Source: Apostichopus japonicus (taxonomy: Eukaryota > Echinodermata > Holothuroidea > Aspidochirotida > Stichopodidae). From it: a DNA stretch of 64,000 nucleotides. Under the pieces are notes generated by a model. That model had not been told where the DNA came from, did no database searches, and saw only the letters and a program-made list of their open reading frames with translations. The position numbers and the translations under genes were made by a program. The DNA lies in the NCBI RefSeq assembly GCF_037975245.1, contig NC_092565.1, positions 21,194,999 to 21,258,998 on the forward strand, written 5' to 3'. The stretch's first letter is position 1, and each line of letters opens with the position of its first letter. Positions 1-15,047 of the stretch are shown one piece after another.

Positions 1-1876
1 TGAAAAAGCAGTCATTGGAGTAACTTATACGATAAATGATGCCTTGTCCCAGAGATACATCTCCAGGGTACTGGATCAGACTTTTCTAATGCACTACTTT
101 TTAATAATTTTGCTTCGAAAATGAAAGAGCAATGTGGATCATCAGCCTGACTTTGGAAGTTTCATTTCACATAACAACGACGATATTGAATTTTTTGTTT
201 GTTTACGTAGATGTGATTAGTGGTTTTAATCGAACAGAAACATGCATAACAAACTAGCTTAAAAGATTGACTTGATTCATAAACCTAACCAGGAGTCTTT
301 CCAGAGATTGGTGAACAAACTTTTTAAGGTACTTTAAAGCTAAGAACTGGATGGATCACATCTAACAATTTCAAATTCAAGGTATTGTAATTTTGTAAAC
401 AAAGGTGATAATCGATCCAAAAAAAAAGTTTTACTATTTTGAAGTGGAACTTTTGTCCCATAGTGCAATTGAAACAAGCCATCTGTTGATATTTGACTGA
501 AAACTGAATAGTTTAGGCCTCGCACTCAATGTAAAGAAGTAGTATTGCCACGATATTACTGCTACCTACTGTATCATACTACACAATCATTTCTGAGACG
601 TTAACAGCAGAAGTGCTCTTTGACCTCCAAATATATGGAGTGATGACAGTCCCACAGATTTTGCTTTACATGTTTAATTAAGTTTATTGCTTTTGTGATT
701 GCATCAAAATTTGATCAGATTAGGCCTGCATCTGAGTGAAAAAGATTTACTCTTGTACAGGTTCAGAATCAGAACTATTAGGCCTACGAAGAGAGTGACA
801 TTTCCCCAAATCTATCCGTTAGTGAAAGTTCACTGTATAACTCTGGCATTGTGAATGGAAAAAAAATTATTTCATGAAAGTACTACAAAATTAACAAAAT
901 TGATGTTTCCTGCTTTAACTGTAAGTCTGTATCAATCTTAACTGTTGTCATTAACCTAGCCTACGATTGTCATATATCAATTACCAGTTACACTCAAACT
1001 AAGATCTGGGGCCAACTAGGCTAGGACTAAAATTTGACAAATAAATGAGGCAATTAGGCTATAGTGTCTTATACAGCAGCTTACTATGTATTAGATATAT
1101 GTTAGAAGGAATGCATTTGGACGGTTTATCATTGTTTTGGTGCTTCTGTGTTTCAGGCCTGGTCAAATACCCAAGATTAGAACACCGCATCCAGAAACAA
1201 GTATTTTGTCCAAGATAAAACTCTACAACCAAAAACTTGAAGGTACATGGAAGTATTTGATCACTAGCTTAATTAAGTGAAACATGATGCTTTTCACATA
1301 AAGACACCAGGAAATTATTAAATCATCTGGGTTTACATTTGTACTTGTAAACAATCACAACTTAGCCCAGCTTCAAACTGGCAAAACAGGCAAACTTTAA
1401 CTTTTAAACTTTTCAAAAATTTGTGCATATTCCAGGGATTGTTTGAGGGTACACGGTAAGTTTGCGATATTAAGGGTACTAATGTTCTTTCAAAGGATAG
1501 CACAGATGACAATCTCGCTGATTGAGCTCAGTGGTTTTTCTACATTAGTTCCATCATTCAACTAGATGTGATTTCATTGATGATTTGATCAGATTCTGCT
1601 AGGAAGAATTATAATTGTAAAATTCTGGAGTCAAAACTGCTCGATGGAAGGAAAACTTTCCTAACTTTGGGCATTCCTTGAACTTGAAGTTTACTGACAT
1701 ATCATCCCTCTAGATGGGTGGAGTAATCCACAAAACTTAAGTGTCTCAAAATACAAAATTGATGTTTGCTTGCATCACTGTGGTATTTTGGCCAATTTGA
1801 TTAAGTCTTTGTAGGTTAAAATGGTGATTGAAAAAGTGGTTACCATTTGACCAACAAACACGGTAACACTATAGTA
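1..1876. other. Intergenic, no gene recognised
   Basis: AT-rich sequence with no long open frame. Apart from the weak exon candidate at 1157-1242, I see nothing that can be assigned. Confidence 0.5.
1157..1242 (+). CDS. Candidate internal exon, unrecognised
   Basis: An 86-base segment sits between a good acceptor (a pyrimidine-rich run ending in TTTCAG) and a donor (GAAG then GTACAT). Only one of its three frames is open; it reads a lysine- and proline-rich peptide beginning PGQIPKIRTPHPETS. I do not recognise the protein and found no partner exons on either side. It could be an exon of a gene ending upstream of NAGK, a 5' untranslated exon, or chance. It cannot be a coding exon joined directly to NAGK exon 2, because its splice phase does not fit that exon. 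Confidence 0.25.
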
Positions 1877-2428
1877 CAGTGGCTTAGCCACGTTCTATTG
1901 TTAGGGGGGCAAGATTTTTCTTAAGGGGGGCCACCCTGTGATGGTTGATGGTAGGAATTACCAACAAATATATGTATTTATGGGCACCTCGTCTGCACAA
2001 ATACACATCCAATGGTTCAGTGGAACATGACACACTTTCACTCAATTTACCTCTAGTGCAGAGACAGTCATCGTGGTTTCTGCATGAATATAATGCACAT
2101 GGGTTGCTAGCGCTAGTTTGTAATGGTTATACAACCCGCCAAATTATTGGCGCTTATTCTGTAGGACCATATTGATCAACGGTCTCCGTATGTGGGTATG
2201 ATGAATGCCCAAAATGTGTAATATCTCGGTCTGATTACCAAGTTCTGACATTATTGGAAGTACTATGAAGCCCTGAGGTATGAATACTTGTGATTAGAAC
2301 TCGAAAAAATGTAAAAAAGAAGTATTTTGAATACATCACTGGATTTCATTTGGGGGGGGGGCAAGACTGTAGCTCAAAGCAAATTTGGGGGCATTGCCCC
2401 CCCCAGCCCCCCTCTGGCTACGCCCCTG
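1877..2428. mobile_element. MITE-like element with CAG...CTG ends
   Basis: The left end reads CAGTGGCTTAGCCACG. The right end reads TGGCTACGCCCCTG, whose reverse complement is CAGGGGCGTAGCCA. G-runs lie just inside the left end (near 1905-1930) and again near 2350-2412. The trinucleotide GTA flanks both sides (1874-1876 and 2429-2431), which is too short to prove a target duplication. The ends match those of the element at 25801-26093, which has a clear 8-bp duplication, so both probably belong to one non-autonomous DNA transposon family. No transposase is encoded. Confidence 0.6.
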
Positions 2429-3909
2429 GTACAGTGTCTGTCAGTGCTGATACGTAATACTAATACATGTATAACACGCTAGGCCTATGTGAATTTAGGA
2501 GACACACAGCGTTACCGTACACCACCAAAGGTCCTATACCCGGTGACATTAACTGGGACAGTTTTAATCCGGGAACGGCACGTGTTATTCGGGGTCCTTC
2601 CCCAGAAATCAGGACATCTGATCACCTTACCTTAGAGTCAGACCTGGCCTCACTCGAAGAAGAGAGAAGCCTAAATCACTCTACAGTACAGTACAGGCCT
2701 GATTGTTTAGTGTTACTGTTACTACTAGTACTAGGCTAGTGTTGTTACGTTAGGCAATACCGTAATTCCCTTACTTTCGTCGTAAGTGGGCTAAGTATAA
2801 CTATTCCACCACTCCAGAGTCCAGTGAAAATTGACCGTGCATTAATTTCTTACTTTTCTAACTTGAGACCATTTTAGGCGGAGAACGTCACAGAATCTTT
2901 TCTATTAGTGTTAATTTCCGGCAGCAATTTATTACGTTCTTGCCTAACAATACATGTCGCTTATATTTACAATAAAGGCTCGGCCTATGTTATGTTGGTT
3001 ATTAACAATGAGAATGACGTCATGCAAGGTGTAATGAAGTTCAAGCAATTCTCATTGCGCTTTGCTGGTAAAGGATGACTTTATGCAAGGTTTTTCATTT
3101 GGCCTAAGTTATTTATGTTAGTTCAATCGAGCAAAAAAGCAATGTGGATGCTAGTGATTGCTTCGAATGGTATTCTGGGTTTTGCGATATTCACCTGTAT
3201 ATGTAGGCCCTTGTTAATCCATTTATTTAGAAAGTAAAAACTAATAACTCAACAAAAAGATGTTCTTTTATTTTCGAATACGCTGTTCTGGAAATTTTGA
3301 AAATCAAAATTCTCGAAATGCTAGTTTACTTTTCATTTTCGCGAAGCCAGATGAAGCGTTGTTGTTTGTGTATTTCCAGACATAAATATCAGCGTCAAAT
3401 CAGTCGGAAACTTTGGTAGTAGACGTAATTAGTCCATTCTATTCAGAAGAAGTAAAGAACTTGAGTAGGTCTATGTGGTATCTTTCTGCCTTAGATTAAG
3501 AACCCTTTTTTTTTTTTTTTGACATGGCAAATTTCATTAAGGGGGAGGGCGGGGCGCCATGGAGGCCCGAACATTACGGGGAACGTCCCCATGCTCAACT
3601 GCGATGTAGAAAATGTACTGCTACCGTGCTACGTAACCTTTTCAGGTAAAGTGTCGCATTCATCCTGGCCGTTTTGGCGATTTTCATTACACAACGGGGT
3701 GCACAGAACTTTCCCAAACCCAGTCGCGACAATGTGGGCGTTGCGTACCTTACGCTACCATCGAACACTTAGAATTTAGTTTACACTGACCATTTCTGAA
3801 AGTGAAAGGGTGACAAGTGATGTCTGCTGGTTTTTGTGGGACTTTGTAATTTACCAAGAGCGGACAAGGGTTCAAAATTAGGTCCTTCGTATCAAACCTT
3901 AACTAAGCT
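2429..3909. other. Upstream region of NAGK
   Basis: No recognisable coding exon. It includes a T-run near 3509-3520 and a short GC-rich stretch near 3540-3580. The NAGK promoter and 5' untranslated sequence presumably lie here, but I see no clear TATA box. Confidence 0.4.
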
Positions 3910-6900
3910 ATGGCTCAAGATAAGAAATATTTCGGAGGCATCGAAGGGTATGTCAGATTGTTGTGTAGAGACGCTAACTAGGTCTAACGTTAGGCTATAA
4001 ATAATACAAGCTAGCTTAGTACTATCGAGGCATATCCAACGTACAAACCAGGGCCCAGATCCAGTAAAAATATTTCGGGATAGTTCAGTCAGTATGTAGT
4101 TAGGCTTTATAAGCAGTTGGTTAGGCCTCATCTGGAGTATGCTGTGCAGGCTTGGAACCCATATTTAAAAGATATTGTCCCATGTTCATGAAATGTATGA
4201 AGTTGATATCATTTGTACAAAATGGGAAGCTGAAGGATGGTATGTCATGCATGTTCTGGATACATGTTGACTAAAAATGCTTTCTTGTCCTTTATTATTT
4301 TACTCTATGTTTTACTCTATTATTTCAACCATAGGTTGGGAAAATATGAAAGTTACAAAATGAAATGATTCAGAAATTTGTGGAGTGCCAATGATTTTCA
4401 CAGTTTTTTCATATTATTACTGTATGCATCCAGTTTTGATATATATGTAGAAAATGTTGTTGGAAAATGTACACATTCTTGTGCCATTTCACATCCATTA
4501 CATCTTATCATTTTGCTCCAACTTCAGGTTTGTTACGTACAATTTACATATATGGTACCCTATGAATTTCAAATGTTTATATTCATGTTAAAAAACGAAA
4601 GAAAGCATGTAGAAATTTGAAACTTTATATGTATGCTTGAGTTACATTCATACCTCTGTAAATTATGTTCGTCTTTATTGTGCCGACTCCATATTTATCG
4701 CTGAATTATTCTTATTACAAACCTAAGTTCTTTTCTTTGTTTATCTCAGAGGAGCCACCCACTCAACTATGGTCATCATGACCGCAGGTGGAGAAGTGTT
4801 ATCTACCAGTGAGGGCCCAAGTACAAATCATTGGGTAAATTACTTTGACACGTGGAGTCTTTTCTTGTTTTGTTTTGGGGGCTGGGGGTAGGGGGGTATA
4901 GTGACTTGCACAAGGTGTGTTCAAAATCATATTTTGTAACTAGTAAGAAATAAACTTGTAAAGAGTATGTAGTAATTTAGTCCAACTGAGCAAGACAATA
5001 TATATACATCAACAAAGTTTACATATTGATAAATTTTTGCTTGTTAAATTTCAGTACTAAAGTCCCATAACATTGTTGCTCATTAGCTTACCCGAGTCCA
5101 TTTTCATTTCAAAAATAATGTAGCATTCAAAAATATGTTTTCCAGTTTCTTTTTGCCTGTCAGTAAAACCAGAAGCAAAAAATTAGGGTGAGAAAATGTT
5201 GAGAATTGTATCAGATTTATTGACCTACTAATTGGCCCTCTTTTGATTAAACCTAAAATAGAGGAGGGTGTTTAAGTTTGATTAATTAAAAAGTTTTTGG
5301 GTGATACTTGACACTGATACCGCAGTGTACAGTGAACGACTCGTGCATTAGCCTGGGTTATGTGGAATGTGAACATCATCAGAATGTGTCAATATTTGCC
5401 TCTATATATAGTCCAATTATTGCCTCCATTCAGTAATTTTTTTTTTTTATTGTTCGATTTTACCCCATGTCTAAAAATGTAGTCAATGGGTCATTCCGTG
5501 TCAAATCTTTTGAAAGATGAATCTGGAGCTTTTGTTTGGCTGGTCTTTATGAATGGGTTAATTAACAATTGTAAGGTTTGAACTGATGACCTGTGTATCT
5601 GGTGCTTTTGTTTAATGTTTGACAATGTGTGATTACCTAAAGTTACATTTACATCTACAGGTACTGTATTGAATACCGTACCCATTAAATCCGTCTCAGC
5701 AATCAAAGCCTGTCTCTTTAAGTGAACATCTATGAGAAAACATATTTCCAGTGTTGTGTTGTACATTGTGTGGTTTATATATATGTATAAAACTTTTGAA
5801 AAAGTTTTTTTTTAGGATACTGTATTTTGAAGTGTTTAAACACATGTTCTTCACATTTGAATTATTAATACACTCTGTACATAATAATACACGCTGTATT
5901 TTTTATGTCACTTTATCAAAAGGAATAGGGTTTTTTAGCAAAGTTAATAGTAACAGCAGCATGGATGAATGGTCAATTCTCTGCCAGGCTTGGGTCACAT
6001 CATCACCTGTGTAGAGATTGGAGGTCTGATTTCTATACTTTATATTCATGAGTGATGGCCATGTGTGCTCTACTAAGCTTGTTATGTAATTAATATACTT
6101 TTAGATTTTATCTTTGCAGGGTTTATTCACTACTAAATACAACATCAAACCTCTTTTTTTTTTTGTGTAATTATCGTACCGCAGTAGGAAAAGACAATAC
6201 TACATATGAACAATATATTGTATCCATCAAAATCCCAGTTTATACTGCAGCAATTAGACAGGAGTGTTGTTACTGAGTTGTGTACTGGAATAGAGATTTA
6301 GAAATGGAATTCTTCTTTTAAGTCCTGTTTTGGTATTTGTGCTGGCAGGTGACAGTTATTCCTGACTATTTTCTTTCTACTGCAGCTCATCGGTGTGGAT
6401 GAATGTCTCATTCGTATCAACAATATGGCAGTGGAGGCAAAACGCAAAGCTGGGATCAGTGAGGAGACTCAATTAGACGCTTTGGTAATTAAGCTCTGAA
6501 TAAAACAAGAGTATTTTGTAACCACAGTAACTTCAACTACAAGAATGATGTTGTTTTTTGTGTTGTGGTCTATATGGTCATTTTGAGGTTAACATCTCCA
6601 GGTCAATATCTGTAAACTTTGTAGACATTTAAACTCTAAAAGCAAACCGTGAATAAATGGCATACTGTACGTGATATGTGGATCCACGCTATTGAGTATA
6701 AAAGCAAACATTGGTTTCTGTGATCACACTGTTGAATTGAGGTTAACATTTAATTGGTCAAAGACTGATGCTAGTCAATACAACAAGTGAAAAAGTAAAG
6801 CTTTGAATGAATTTCGCTCCTTGTATGTAAATGCAACTTTATCATACATTTCATATGTAGTTGTCATGTCAGAGGTCAAAGTCCGTAAACCTTGTGAGAA

Positions 6901-9900
6901 GGATAATTTCAAAGGCAAAGCATGAATGAATCATGATCCACTTTCTTGAGTACAAGAACCTTATTGTTCTTGTGTGGTCGCTTGAGGGTCAAAGGATGAA
7001 TGCTTACTTACCACATTTATTTAAAATGTAAATTGTTCATCAGTTCTATGCTAGGTATGCACAGTAAATCCACTTTAGCATGTCACAGAAATTTGTTGGT
7101 ATTTGTTTTTATATATCAAAGGTCATTAGAGGTCTGATAACCTTGTTATCGATTAAGAAAATATCCTTGGCTTGGTACGGTATCTAACAGACCGTTTTCC
7201 ACACAGGAAGACATGTTGTGCTGGATATTTCAAGATTTTGGCATAAAACGTACAGTGGCTTTGGTCAAATCTTTCTCAGTGCTGCATTGCTGGGTGTTCA
7301 GAAGTGAATGCTACAAATAACCTCCATCTGAATTGGTGAAGGGACGGAACTGAAACTCTTGAATAATTCTGACTTTATTCTTGAACAAGTTAACTTCAGT
7401 TCTATCATCACGTAACTGAGTGAAAATCACAAAAGCCTTCTAGGGTTTTGCTAATGTAAATCTTAAGATGTGGTCATATTTCGAAATGAGAGTACACAAG
7501 ATTTCTGTTTACCAAAAGCATCTCATCACCGCGGTGATGCCTGTAAGTGGTGGTAGACACAGTTTACGAATAGTTTATTATCATTTTCTTTCTTTTTCTA
7601 TTTGCAGGGTCTTTCTCTCAGCGGTGGGGAGCAGGAGGAGGGCCAAAGAAAAGTCATTGAAGGGATGATGTCGACGTTTCCAAAAGTCAGCAAGTCGTAC
7701 AAAATGTGTACTGATACATTTGGTGCAATCGCCACTTCGTGCAAAGCAGGTCTGTTGGTCTGGCATATTTAATTTTCAATAGTTTTCTCACATAAATCTT
7801 GCATGAATCAATAAACTCGCGTCCTCCATACCGGTCAGGTAAAGGAGTGAAAACTGTCGTGGGAATGAATCACAAAGCCTGTGGAAAAGAACGCTGACAA
7901 ACGTAAATTTTAAATTTGATCGGTTGACATATATTCTGTCGGTCAAATCTCAGTGAGTGGAGTGGAAAACATGTAGCACTTAAATAAATGCATAATTTTG
8001 CAGATGGTTGATGCTTGCAAACTATAAAGATAGCATACACTTTCAGAACACATTGAGAAATTAGGCAAATTCTCTACGCAAAGACCGATATAGGCAGAAT
8101 GCCAGAAAATATGGGAAAACTGCATGATGAATGGGACAAATATTGCAATGTTGACATGACGCTTAGTCAACATTACCATATATATGTGATGAGTCACGTT
8201 TTGAATGAATCAGCAGTTCAGCCTTTGGATGAAGCACTACATAAATGTATTTTTCATGCCATTGTGTTGTTAATCAAAAAAATAGTTACAAATATCTATA
8301 GACATTTTAGCAAAAAAAGGGAATTAAGGAGATAATTGGCAAAACAGTGTAATCGAACATACAAGTTAATGAGTAAAATAATTAACTGCAGGGGACAAGA
8401 ACATGGGAGGATGAACATCTCATTCACTAAAGGAATAGTAACTCTGCAAGATAATTTTACATTTTTACAGAATTCTTTGAGTGGAACATATTCTATATAG
8501 TGACCAATTATACACAGTACCTATACATTATACACAGTACCTATACATTATACACAGTACCTATGAAATATACACAGTACCTATACATTGTACACAGTAC
8601 TTATACATTGTACACAGTACCTATACATTGTACACAGTACCTATACATTATACACAGTACCTATACATAATACACAGTACCTATACATTGTACACAGTAC
8701 CTATACATTATACACAGTACCTATACATAATACACAGTACCTATACATTATACACAGTACCTATGCATTATACACAGTACCTATACATTATACACAGTAC
8801 CTATCCATTATAGGTCTATAAATTATACACAGTACCTATACATTATAGGTCTATAAATTATACACAGTACATTTTAAATAAATTATACACAGTACCTATA
8901 CATTATACATAGTACCTATACATTATACACAGTACCTATACATTATACACAGTACCTATACATTATACACAGTACCTATCCATTATAGGTCTATAAATTA
9001 TACACAGTACCTATACATTATAGGTCTATAAATTATACACAGTACATTTAATTAAATTATACACAGTACCTGTACATTATACACAGTACCTATACATTAT
9101 ACACAGTACCTATACATTATACACAGTACCTATACATTATACACAGTACCTATACATTAAACACAGTATCTATAAATTATACACAGTACCTATACATAAT
9201 ACACAGTACCTATACATTATACACAGTACCTATAAATTATACACAGTACCTATACATTATACACAGTACCTATACATTATACACAGTACCTATACACTGT
9301 ACACAGTACCTATTAGGGCTGTGTCATTCCGGTTAATTCACTAACCGGTTAACCGTTTCTATTAACCGAACGGTTAACGTTTAAACGTAACCCGTGTTGT
9401 TGCCTCAAAATAAGAGCCGAAAATCAGAGTTATATAGCTCAGATTATAGTTCCGAAAGAGCGCCACCACTTTTGATGCGGAAGTACATTCTCAAAATAGC
9501 GCTGCAAGTATCGTTTTTTCGTAACGCGTATGTCAAGAATTTGGTTGTATTTGCTTAGTTTTGACGATCGTTGCATTGAAAAAGACGAATCGCCCGTTTT
9601 CATGAAGTTTTAAACAGATTTTTGTTTCTCTTTCAGTTCATCGGTAACTGTTACAGAGATATTTGAAGCAAATATTTCTTCGTTAATTGCGTAGCCCCTA
9701 CTGTAATAGCGCAGGCATTGTATGGCAGTTATAAGCCTAATATTACTAGGCCTACTTAATATTGGCATTGTGAATTGAAGTTCGCGATCATATGGAGTGT
9801 TAGACTACAAGGCTTTCACCCGCTAGGCCAAGGTTAGGAAAGTCGGTTGTTTGGAAGCGATTACTACAGAAGTGTACGGTAGTAGGGCTAGGCCTACGCA

Positions 9901-12900
9901 ATTACAAGTACAACAATGGGTCACAGATATATTGAATTTGTGCATTGTGGCGGGGTAGGCAGAGGGTAGGGGGGAAGCGTGGAAAACATTGTAAAATTTC
10001 CCGCGAACACCCTGTCGATTTCCCGCCGGAGTTCGCGCAGCAAACACAATTAGCACGCGTAGCATAATGGCGTGGGGTAGTCCCCCGGTGGGGTCATGTG
10101 GTGGAACCCCAGGGGTTAACGCCCCGGAAAATTTGACGCGTCTGGCGATAAAATATTCGCAGCTGTGGATGCAAAATACTGACAACTTTTTTAATTTAAA
10201 TTGTCACGAAACTGATGAAAATTTTGAAATGACAAGTTAGAGTAGCCATATTTTGTTATAAAATGAAAAGAGATCTATCTGTCTTACAATCATTAAAAAG
10301 TTTAACTTAAAAAAACATGCGATTTTATGAAACAACGTTCGGCAAAGCCCCATTCCTAGACTGCCTAACAATAGCTTGCACTATACTACAACTACGGTAG
10401 GCTACATTTTCCAAGGTACCTTGCCAAACAACTGTGAGCTCATCCCCTGTCTAACACCTGTTGTTAACAATTTTTTGGCATGTTGCCAAGGAACGTTTCA
10501 TGGTCTAGAATTAATAAGGTCAGTCAGTAAAGGTTCGGTTAAGTTATGAGAATTATTATCTTAGACGTTTAAGAAAAGTAGGTAAAATATGATCCCCGTA
10601 ACAGCTAGGTAAGTAAAACAGGCAACTGACTCCTCCGCATGAACAAGACAATCTATTCCACATGAAAGTAAACCTTGTAATCACATGTTTAAGGCCACTT
10701 GGCATGATTAACTAAATGCTTAATACTGTTTCCATGTTCTTGTAGAAAACGTAAACTTCGCAATATACAATTAGTTATTTAGTTGTGCTTTTGTAGTTAT
10801 GTGAGATCCGTAACCGACGAGGTGGTTAGGCTATTTGCTATACACTAAACTATGGTAGGATATTATTTTCTCCGTAATTTTGGAAATTCTAGAAAATACT
10901 TTTGCGCCGCTTAACACCAGATGTGTTCTTACGTTTTATTCATAATTGGGTGTACTAGAGCCTTGTTTACATGACATTAGTTGCATTTAGGACGATATGC
11001 CAGTTTCGCGTGAATTTTTCGAAAGTTTTTTGCTCGATCTTTCGTAAAATATGAAAGGTGTACCAACTTACTTTTCGTACACAATTGGTTATTTCTCTAC
11101 TGAATTTCAGAGTTTTTTTTACAGTCAAGTGTATACGTTGTGCATTGAGTATAAACTTATCGCGAATGCAAGGAAACGATGCGGGGATTTCCAGCAGACA
11201 AATGTTTTCTTTGTGGGATTACTGAGTCTGTTGAATGGAATCCCGGACCTTAGAGGGAACACTGCACTGAAATTACATCATAATAAAGAAAACGTTTACT
11301 GCTTAAATACAATGTAAATTTGAAAGAATTAGATGCAGACTCACCACGTTGTCGAACGGGGTAACAATAGGCGCTTCACGGGTCGCATACCGCTTGGTAA
11401 TCCCTTCAATCGTACCGCCAATCTTAAAAATCTTTTGTATGGATGCGTGATAAAGTTTGCAATTGTTACGTGATTTTCGGCAAACAAATGTTGCGGTCTA
11501 TTTCGGGAATAAAGTGATGTGAAGAGCGCCGTTGCGACTGCGTAATTGGCATTACAAAAACGGTTAAACTTATACGATGTACGGCGGACGTTTATCCGGC
11601 CGTTCGGTCGGTTAACCGGTTAACCGTTTAACCGTTACAGCCCTAGTACCTATACATTATACACAGTACCTATAAATTATACACAGTACCTATACATTAT
11701 ACACAGTACCTATACATTATACACAGTACCTATACATTATACACAGTACCTATACATTATACACAGTACCTATGCATTATACACAGTACCTATACATTGT
11801 ACACAGTACCTATACATTGTACACAGTACCTGTACATTAAACACAGTATCTATAAATTATACACAGTACCTATACATAATACACAGTACCTATACATTAT
11901 ACACAGTACCTATACATTATACACAGTACCTATACATTATACACAGTACCTATACATTATACACAGTACCTATACATTGTACACAGTACCTATACATTAT
12001 ACACAGTACCTATAAATTATACACAGTACCTATACATTACACACAGTACCTATACATTATACACAGTACCTATACATTATACACAGTACCTATACATTAT
12101 ACACAGTACCTATGCATTATACACAGTACCTATACATTGTACACAGTACCTATACATTATACACAGTACCTATAAATTATACACAGTACCTATACATTAT
12201 ACACAGTACCTATACATTGTACACAGTACCTATACATTATACACAGTACCTATAAATTATACACAGTACCTATACATTACACACAGTACCTATACATTGT
12301 ACACAGTACCTATACATTATACACAGTACCTATAAATTATACACAGTACCTATACATTGTACACAGTACCTATACATTATACACAGTACCTATACATTGT
12401 ACACAGTACCTATACATTAAACACAGTATCTATAAATTATACACAGTACCTATACATTACACACAGTACCTATACATTATACACAGTACCTATAAATTAT
12501 ACACAGTACCTATACATTACACACAGTACCTATACATTATACACAGTACCTATACATTATACACAGTACCTATACATTAAACACAGTATCTATAAATTAT
12601 ACACAGTACCTATACATAATACACAGTACCTATACATTATACACAGTACCTATAAATTATACACAGTACCTATACATTATACACAGTACCTATACATTAT
12701 ACACAGTACCTATACATTGTACACAGTACCTATTCATTATACACAGTACCTATAAATTATACACAGTACCTATACATTACACACAGTACCTATACATTGT
12801 ACACAGTACCTATACATTACACACAGTACCTATACATTACACACAGTACCTATACATTATACACAGTACCTATACATTATACACAGTACCTATACATTAT

Positions 12901-14807
12901 ACACAGTACCTATACATTATACACAGTACCTATACATTAAACACAGTACCTTTACATTATACACAGTACCATTACAAAACACGTGTTGCAACCTGTGAAC
13001 ATCCTTGATCATAATTAACACAAAAGAAACCACACATAAACATGGCTTGGCAAACCTTTGTTTTTGGAACTAATCTCACCGGGTAAAACTACCTGCTGTC
13101 ATGTGTTTTCACATTTGTCAAAAACATGTGAAAACCTGTGGCCTCTGACACATGTTACAAAGTGTGATAATGTGTGTTTACAACCTGCGGAAAACCTTCG
13201 ACAATCCTAGACAAAAAAACGTACAGATCTTTGAAAAATCTGTGTCACACAAAATCCTGTGTTTCCTGAAGCTGGGTCACATAGTTCCACATATTGGATT
13301 TCTTGCCACAGGTTGTCACAAATTCCTGTGTCACAATGTGTGCTGAGGTTTCCACACAATATCCCCGTGAAAAACCTGTGGCAATGTGTGACACGTGGAT
13401 AACGCGCAAAACTGTCAGTGTGTGTCAAAACCAGAAATTTTTATGCAAAATCCATTTGGATTTTTCCGAGTTAATCCATTTTTTTGGGGGGGGGGAGGGG
13501 GGATTAAAGTGTAGTCAACTTGATTGATCTGCGAGAGAAAGAGAGAGAAAAAAGAACTGTGTAGGTAAATGAATAGTATAGAGGGCTAGCACCTTTTTGA
13601 TCCTAGCAGGATCTTCTTCCAAGGCCAACTGAAGCAAAAACAGAAAGAACTCATGATAGAAAACTAGACAGACAGACAACTTAACAGAATTCAAATTGTA
13701 TAAGCTACCTTAGAAAGAATAAACAGCTGATAGACAGCAGCAGGAGTTAAGCAGGGCTGGGTAGATTATGAAAGCAAATAGTGTTCTATTCCAAAAGTGG
13801 TATCAATTTAGCATCCATTTTAGCTTTAGTAGAGTGTCATATAGCATTACACAGGTATAACAGAGTATGTGATAGTCAACGGATACCTCCATACGAATTT
13901 TGCATTTCAAAAGTGACTTTCTTCTAGGGTTTACCATTTGTTGTGACATTTAACCCCAAGATACTAATGATAATGGTTGTCTTGAAGGAATATTTAATGG
14001 TAAGACAAACTATATTGCAAACACTGTCAGCTTCTTAACATGTTTGACTTGATTTTGCTTTGTTCATACCCATCAGGAGGAGTCGTTTTAATCACTGGCA
14101 CTGGCTCCAACTGCCAGTTGATCAACCCAGACAACAGTGTCTTTCGATGTGGAGGATGGGGTCATATGCTAGGTGATGAAGGTTCAGGTAAAGTATCTCT
14201 CGTAAACAGGAGTAAATGGGCGAGCCACAAGGAGGATAAAGAGGGGGAGGGGAAGCAGGGTTGAGGGGGTTGGGAGAAAGAAAGCCTCTCCCTATGGTGC
14301 TCTACCAGGTATAAAGCTATCCAGCTCTTTAAGTTGGTGGCACGGCCTAATATTTTTAAGAGAAGTTCTTTTACCTTACATATTTTTTCTCACAGGGATC
14401 CCATCCTAGTTTTCATTTGATAAAACCCAAATAACATCAGGGAAAGGATTTCATTTAGAAGTTTCAACTTTCTTCTTTTGTATTTTCTTAAGGTTTAAAA
14501 TTGTTGCTAAATAGCCAGCCCACAGGTCAAATCATATCCATGATAGATTTCAATCGAGCCTGCCCCCCCCCCCCCAATAAAAAGAAAACAGTCCATGTTC
14601 TTATAACTCTCCTAAGCCTTAGGTTTTGCACCCTACCAGCCTGTCATGCAGATTGCTCTATCTAGGTGAATGGATTTGTTAGTTATTCTGCCTGGCCCAT
14701 GGCTTCCAAGATATGGTTTTTCTCTTGCCCAAGGGGGAAATGAAATATAAATCTATGCCTGGTGTAATAATTATTTATCATTTAAAACCTTGAAGGTCTT
14801 GCATAAC

Positions 14808-14852
<45 letters not shown>

Positions 14853-14959
14853 TATATATATAAATATATATGTACCTCAGTTGCCTGATGATCGGTGCGC
14901 GAGCCGTACCCGTGAAACTTCGAGTAGCATTACGATGGTATTTTAGTTAAGTATATTAT

Positions 14960-15047
<88 letters not shown>

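Noticed and set aside
8481-8821. Long open frames over the 20-bp satellite (also 11797-12015 and 12357-12755)
   Set aside because: They arise because three 20-base units make a 60-base stop-free period; the peptides are pure repeat and have no gene context.
8508-12970. CRISPR-like array
   Set aside because: Units are contiguous with no unique spacers; this is a eukaryotic satellite.
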